Below, piece after piece: positions 12,500 through 14,584 of a stretch of 14,584 bases of DNA. Made by a program: the position numbers and the translations under genes. Position 1 is the first letter of the stretch; every line of letters begins with the position of its first letter. The stretch is from Bin87 sp034421995 (GTDB taxonomy: Bacteria; Chloroflexota; Dehalococcoidia; Lucifugimonadales; UBA3495): assembly GCA_034421995.1 (NCBI GenBank), contig DAOUJY010000042.1:1-14584 (forward strand), in the 5' to 3' direction. The notes beneath the pieces were generated by a model. It saw only the letters and a list, made by a program, of their open reading frames with translations, searched no databases and had not been told where the DNA came from.

Positions 12500-14140
12500 C
12501 TAGAGGTTGATGATTTCTCCGTCGGACGAAACATCCATGGCCATGGCCCGGGGTTGGCTGGGCAGGCCGGGCAGGGTTTCGATGCGGCCGGCCAGGGCGT
12601 AGAGGAACCCGGCGCCCACTGAAGCCCGTATGTCGGAAACCGGGAAGGTGTACCCCGACGGGCTGCCCTTCAGAGTGGGGTCGTGGGAGATGGACAGGTG
12701 GGTCTTGGCCATGCAGATGGGCAGGTTGCCCCAGCCCTGTTGGGTGAAGAAGCGGGCGCGGCGGCGGGCCTCCGCCGACCAGGTTACTGACTCCGCGCCG
12801 TACACGCGCCGGGCGAGGCCCAAAACCTTCTCCTCGATGGTTGCGTCGAGATCGTAGGCGTAGTCGATCTGCTGGGGGGCGACGCTGGCATCATTGGTGA
12901 CCCGCACCAGGGCCTCGGCCAGGGCGACGCCGCCCGCGCCGCCGTCGGTGAAGCCGGAGTATTCGGCGGTGGCGTAGGCGCCGGCGTCCTCGGCGATCCT
13001 GGCGGCAGCTTGGAGTTCCTCGGCGCTGTCGCCGTCGAAGCGGTTGAGGGCGACGACGACGGGCAGGCCGAAGCTGCGGACGATGTTGATGTGGTGGACC
13101 ATGTTGGCGGCGCCGGCCTCCATGGCCGCCAGGTTGGGCTGGGCCAGCTCGCGGCGGAGCGCGCCGCCGTGCCAGCGCATGGCCCGCACCGAGGCCACCA
13201 GCACCGCCGCGCTGACGGGCAATCCGCTCTGGCGGGTTTTGATGTGCATGAACTTCTCGAAGCCCAGGTCGGAAGCAAAGCCGGCCTCGGTGATGATGTA
13301 GTCGGCGTAGCCCAACGCCAGGCGGTCGGCGATGATGGAGCTGCACCCATGGGCGATGTTGCCGAAGGGGCCGGCGTGGACGATGGCCGGCTGGCCCTCC
13401 ACGGTCTGCACCAGGTTGGGCATGACGGTGTGGCGCATCACCGCCATCAGCGGGCCGGCCAGGCCCAGGTCGTCCACGGAGACGGGATCGCCGCTGCGGT
13501 TGGTTCCGACGACCATGCGGGACAGACGGGCCTTCAGGTCATCGGGATCGGAGGCCAGCGCGAGGATGGCCATGATCTCGGAGGCGGTGATGAAGTCGAA
13601 ACGGGTTTCCCGCAGGGGGCTGTTGGCGCTGCCGCCCAGGCCGGTGGTTATCTGCCGCAACGCGCGGTCGGAGGCGTCGGTGACGCGGGACCAGGTTACG
13701 CCCTCGGGGGCCATGTCGCCGGCGTTGTTGCGATAGACGGCGTTCTCCACCAGGGCGGCCAGCAGGTTGTGGGTGGACCCTACGGCGTGGGCGTCGCCGG
13801 TGAAGTGGATGTTAATCTCATCCTCGGGGACGATGCGGGCCTTGCCGCCGCCGGTGCCGCCGCCCTTGATGCCGAAAATGGGGCCCAGGGCCGGCTCCCG
13901 CAGGTTCACCACCGGGCGGTGGCCCAGCCGGCCCAGGCCGTCGGTCAGGCCGATGGACGTGGTGGTCTTGCCTTCGCCGGCGGGCGTGGGCGTGATGCCA
14001 GTAACCACCACCAGCTTGCCCGGCTGCTGGCCGTTGGTCTTGATGGCGTCGAGGCTGATCTTCGCCTTGTGGTGTCCGAAGGGAATGAGATGCGCCTGGT
14101 CCAGGCCAAGGCGGTCGGCTACCTGGGTGATCGGGTCCAT
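12500..14140 (-). CDS. fhs: Formate-tetrahydrofolate ligase
   Basis: The 546-aa cytosolic enzyme joins formate to tetrahydrofolate with ATP, giving 10-formyl-THF for purines, initiator fMet-tRNA and C1 oxidation or assimilation. The N-terminal part has FGHHKAKISLDAIK and the phosphate-binding loop TPTPAGEGKTTT (50-61). ALGPIFGIKGGGTGGGKARIVPEDEINIHFTGDAHAV covers the first family signature; its GGGKARIVPED is a variant of the more usual GGGYxQVxPMED. The second signature is VHAGPFGNIAHGCSS. Length is close to the family norm of about 555 aa. The start ATG 14140 has GGGGG 4 nt upstream, and a promoter lies 33-61 nt upstream. It is transcribed alone. Proximity to def is notable because deformylase releases formate, its substrate. 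Confidence 0.97.
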   Translation of the reverse strand: MDPITQVADRLGLDQAHLIPFGHHKAKISLDAIKTNGQQPGKLVVVTGITPTPAGEGKTTTSIGLTDGLGRLGHRPVVNLREPALGPIFGIKGGGTGGGKARIVPEDEINIHFTGDAHAVGSTHNLLAALVENAVYRNNAGDMAPEGVTWSRVTDASDRALRQITTGLGGSANSPLRETRFDFITASEIMAILALASDPDDLKARLSRMVVGTNRSGDPVSVDDLGLAGPLMAVMRHTVMPNLVQTVEGQPAIVHAGPFGNIAHGCSSIIADRLALGYADYIITEAGFASDLGFEKFMHIKTRQSGLPVSAAVLVASVRAMRWHGGALRRELAQPNLAAMEAGAANMVHHINIVRSFGLPVVVALNRFDGDSAEELQAAARIAEDAGAYATAEYSGFTDGGAGGVALAEALVRVTNDASVAPQQIDYAYDLDATIEEKVLGLARRVYGAESVTWSAEARRRARFFTQQGWGNLPICMAKTHLSISHDPTLKGSPSGYTFPVSDIRASVGAGFLYALAGRIETLPGLPSQPRAMAMDVSSDGEIINL

Positions 14141-14172
14141 GCTGCCCCCATGGGTTTTGTTTGATGGGATTA

Positions 14173-14201
14173 ATCATAGCGCACTGCGGGGGATTTGGCA
14201 G
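14173..14201 (-). promoter_or_regulatory. Candidate sigma70-type promoter of fhs
   Basis: On the minus strand CTGCCA (14196-14201; four of six) and TATGAT (14173-14178; five of six) are separated by 17 nt. The predicted start near 14166 gives a leader of about 26 nt before the fhs ATG. Confidence 0.5.
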
Positions 14202-14584
14202 GGGGACTTTCCATCAATCCGTGGGGAGGGCTTTGACCCAATGTGGACGCGGTGGCGACAGTTTTAGAACCTAAGCATCACCGATAACGCATGTCGCGCT
14301 GCGAAAACCGAATGGATGCAAACGATCCGCTGACCATCAGGTACGATGTTAGCTTCCGCGTGAACGATGTTGGAGCAAGATAGTTGGCATCCCGCAACGG
14401 GAGGCAAGGGATACAGAACCCGCCGGCTCGCGATGGCAGACTTTGAGCGGAAGTCTGCCATCCTCTCAGCACTAAGCCCCAATCCACCGAAAGGGTGAGA
14501 TTGGCGGGGTGGTGATGGGATGAGAAAGTGCTCCCGGCTTCGGGGATAATGGTTTTGGTACAACAAAACCACCCTGAAACGAGG
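14202..14584. other. Right-edge region without a recognised gene; hairpins
   Basis: No convincing gene is seen. A minus-strand frame is open from 14264 to the edge, but its translation is Pro/Arg/Ser-rich without recognisable motifs. Visible structures are a perfect 10-bp stem TGGCAGACTT/AAGTCTGCCA with a 7-nt loop (14434-14460), an imperfect stem pairing CCCCAATC with GATTGGCGGGG around CACC-GAAAG-GGTG (14477-14509), a short CCCG-GCTT-CGGG hairpin (14533-14544), and GGTTTTG/CAAAACC with a 6-nt loop (14551-14570). I tested it by eye for tRNA, tmRNA, RNase P, SRP RNA and T-box signatures without a match. Confidence 0.4.

Noticed and set aside
13010..14164. A 384-codon + strand open frame opposite fhs
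   Set aside because: It is the mirror of the FTHFS coding frame, with Gly/Val/Asp-rich low-complexity translation and no supporting start signal.
14264..14572. A 102-codon minus-strand ORF at the right edge
   Set aside because: Its translation is Pro/Arg/Ser-rich, it reads through several hairpins and has no ribosome-binding site; a gene entering from outside cannot be fully excluded.
14525..14584. T-box-like AGGGTGG motif on the minus strand at the right edge
   Set aside because: The following bases do not match the T-box antiterminator, and no aminoacyl-tRNA synthetase or amino-acid gene lies downstream; fhs is over 400 nt away with its own promoter.

Overview
The window reads as a chromosomal segment of a high-GC (roughly 60-70% in most genes), probably environmental bacterium. 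A CaiB/BaiF CoA-transferase, an HpaB-type monooxygenase, a luciferase-like flavin oxidoreductase, a ring-cleavage-type VOC protein and a monofunctional formate-THF ligase sit among repetitive palindromes. This recalls uncultured Chloroflexota (SAR202/Dehalococcoidia-like). That assignment is an inference from gene content; no rRNA or other taxonomic marker is present.

Layout. (1) 1-843: a lower-GC patch (about half GC). The 3' end of an unidentified + strand gene overlaps, tail to tail, a minus-strand gene with an ExK motif that resembles a type II restriction endonuclease. (2) 1082-6667: a catabolic block with a + strand CoA-transferase convergent with four minus-strand genes: zinc-less quinone reductase/MDR, VOC dioxygenase-like protein, HpaB-like monooxygenase and luciferase-like oxidoreductase. 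Each has its own Shine-Dalgarno sequence, and most have a repetitive hairpin close behind the stop codon. Together they suggest hydroxylation and ring cleavage of aromatic compounds plus CoA-ester chemistry; no flavin reductase partner is present. (3) 6859-11823: a tight minus-strand housekeeping operon, def-cca-secD-secF, behind a strong sigma70-type promoter (TTTACA-18-TATAAT). (4) 11824-12499: a gene-poor stretch holding a 208-bp nested inverted-repeat element, then a good + strand promoter aimed at the ATG of a possible leaderless 46-codon ORF, which is followed by three back-to-back hairpins. (5) 12500-14140: fhs (formate-tetrahydrofolate ligase) on the minus strand with its own promoter. 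(6) 14202-14584: no gene recognised, several hairpins.

The most interesting features are outside the large genes. A 28-bp palindrome occurs three times, each time 11-18 nt behind a minus-strand stop codon; one copy also supplies the stop and last residues of the convergent CoA-transferase. A second hairpin family shows two compensatory base-pair changes between copies. The 12197-12465 unit could be a small-protein gene, a small RNA, or both; its last hairpin shows an anti-Shine-Dalgarno-like C-rich loop. Deformylase and FTHFS stand next to each other and are biochemically linked through formate.
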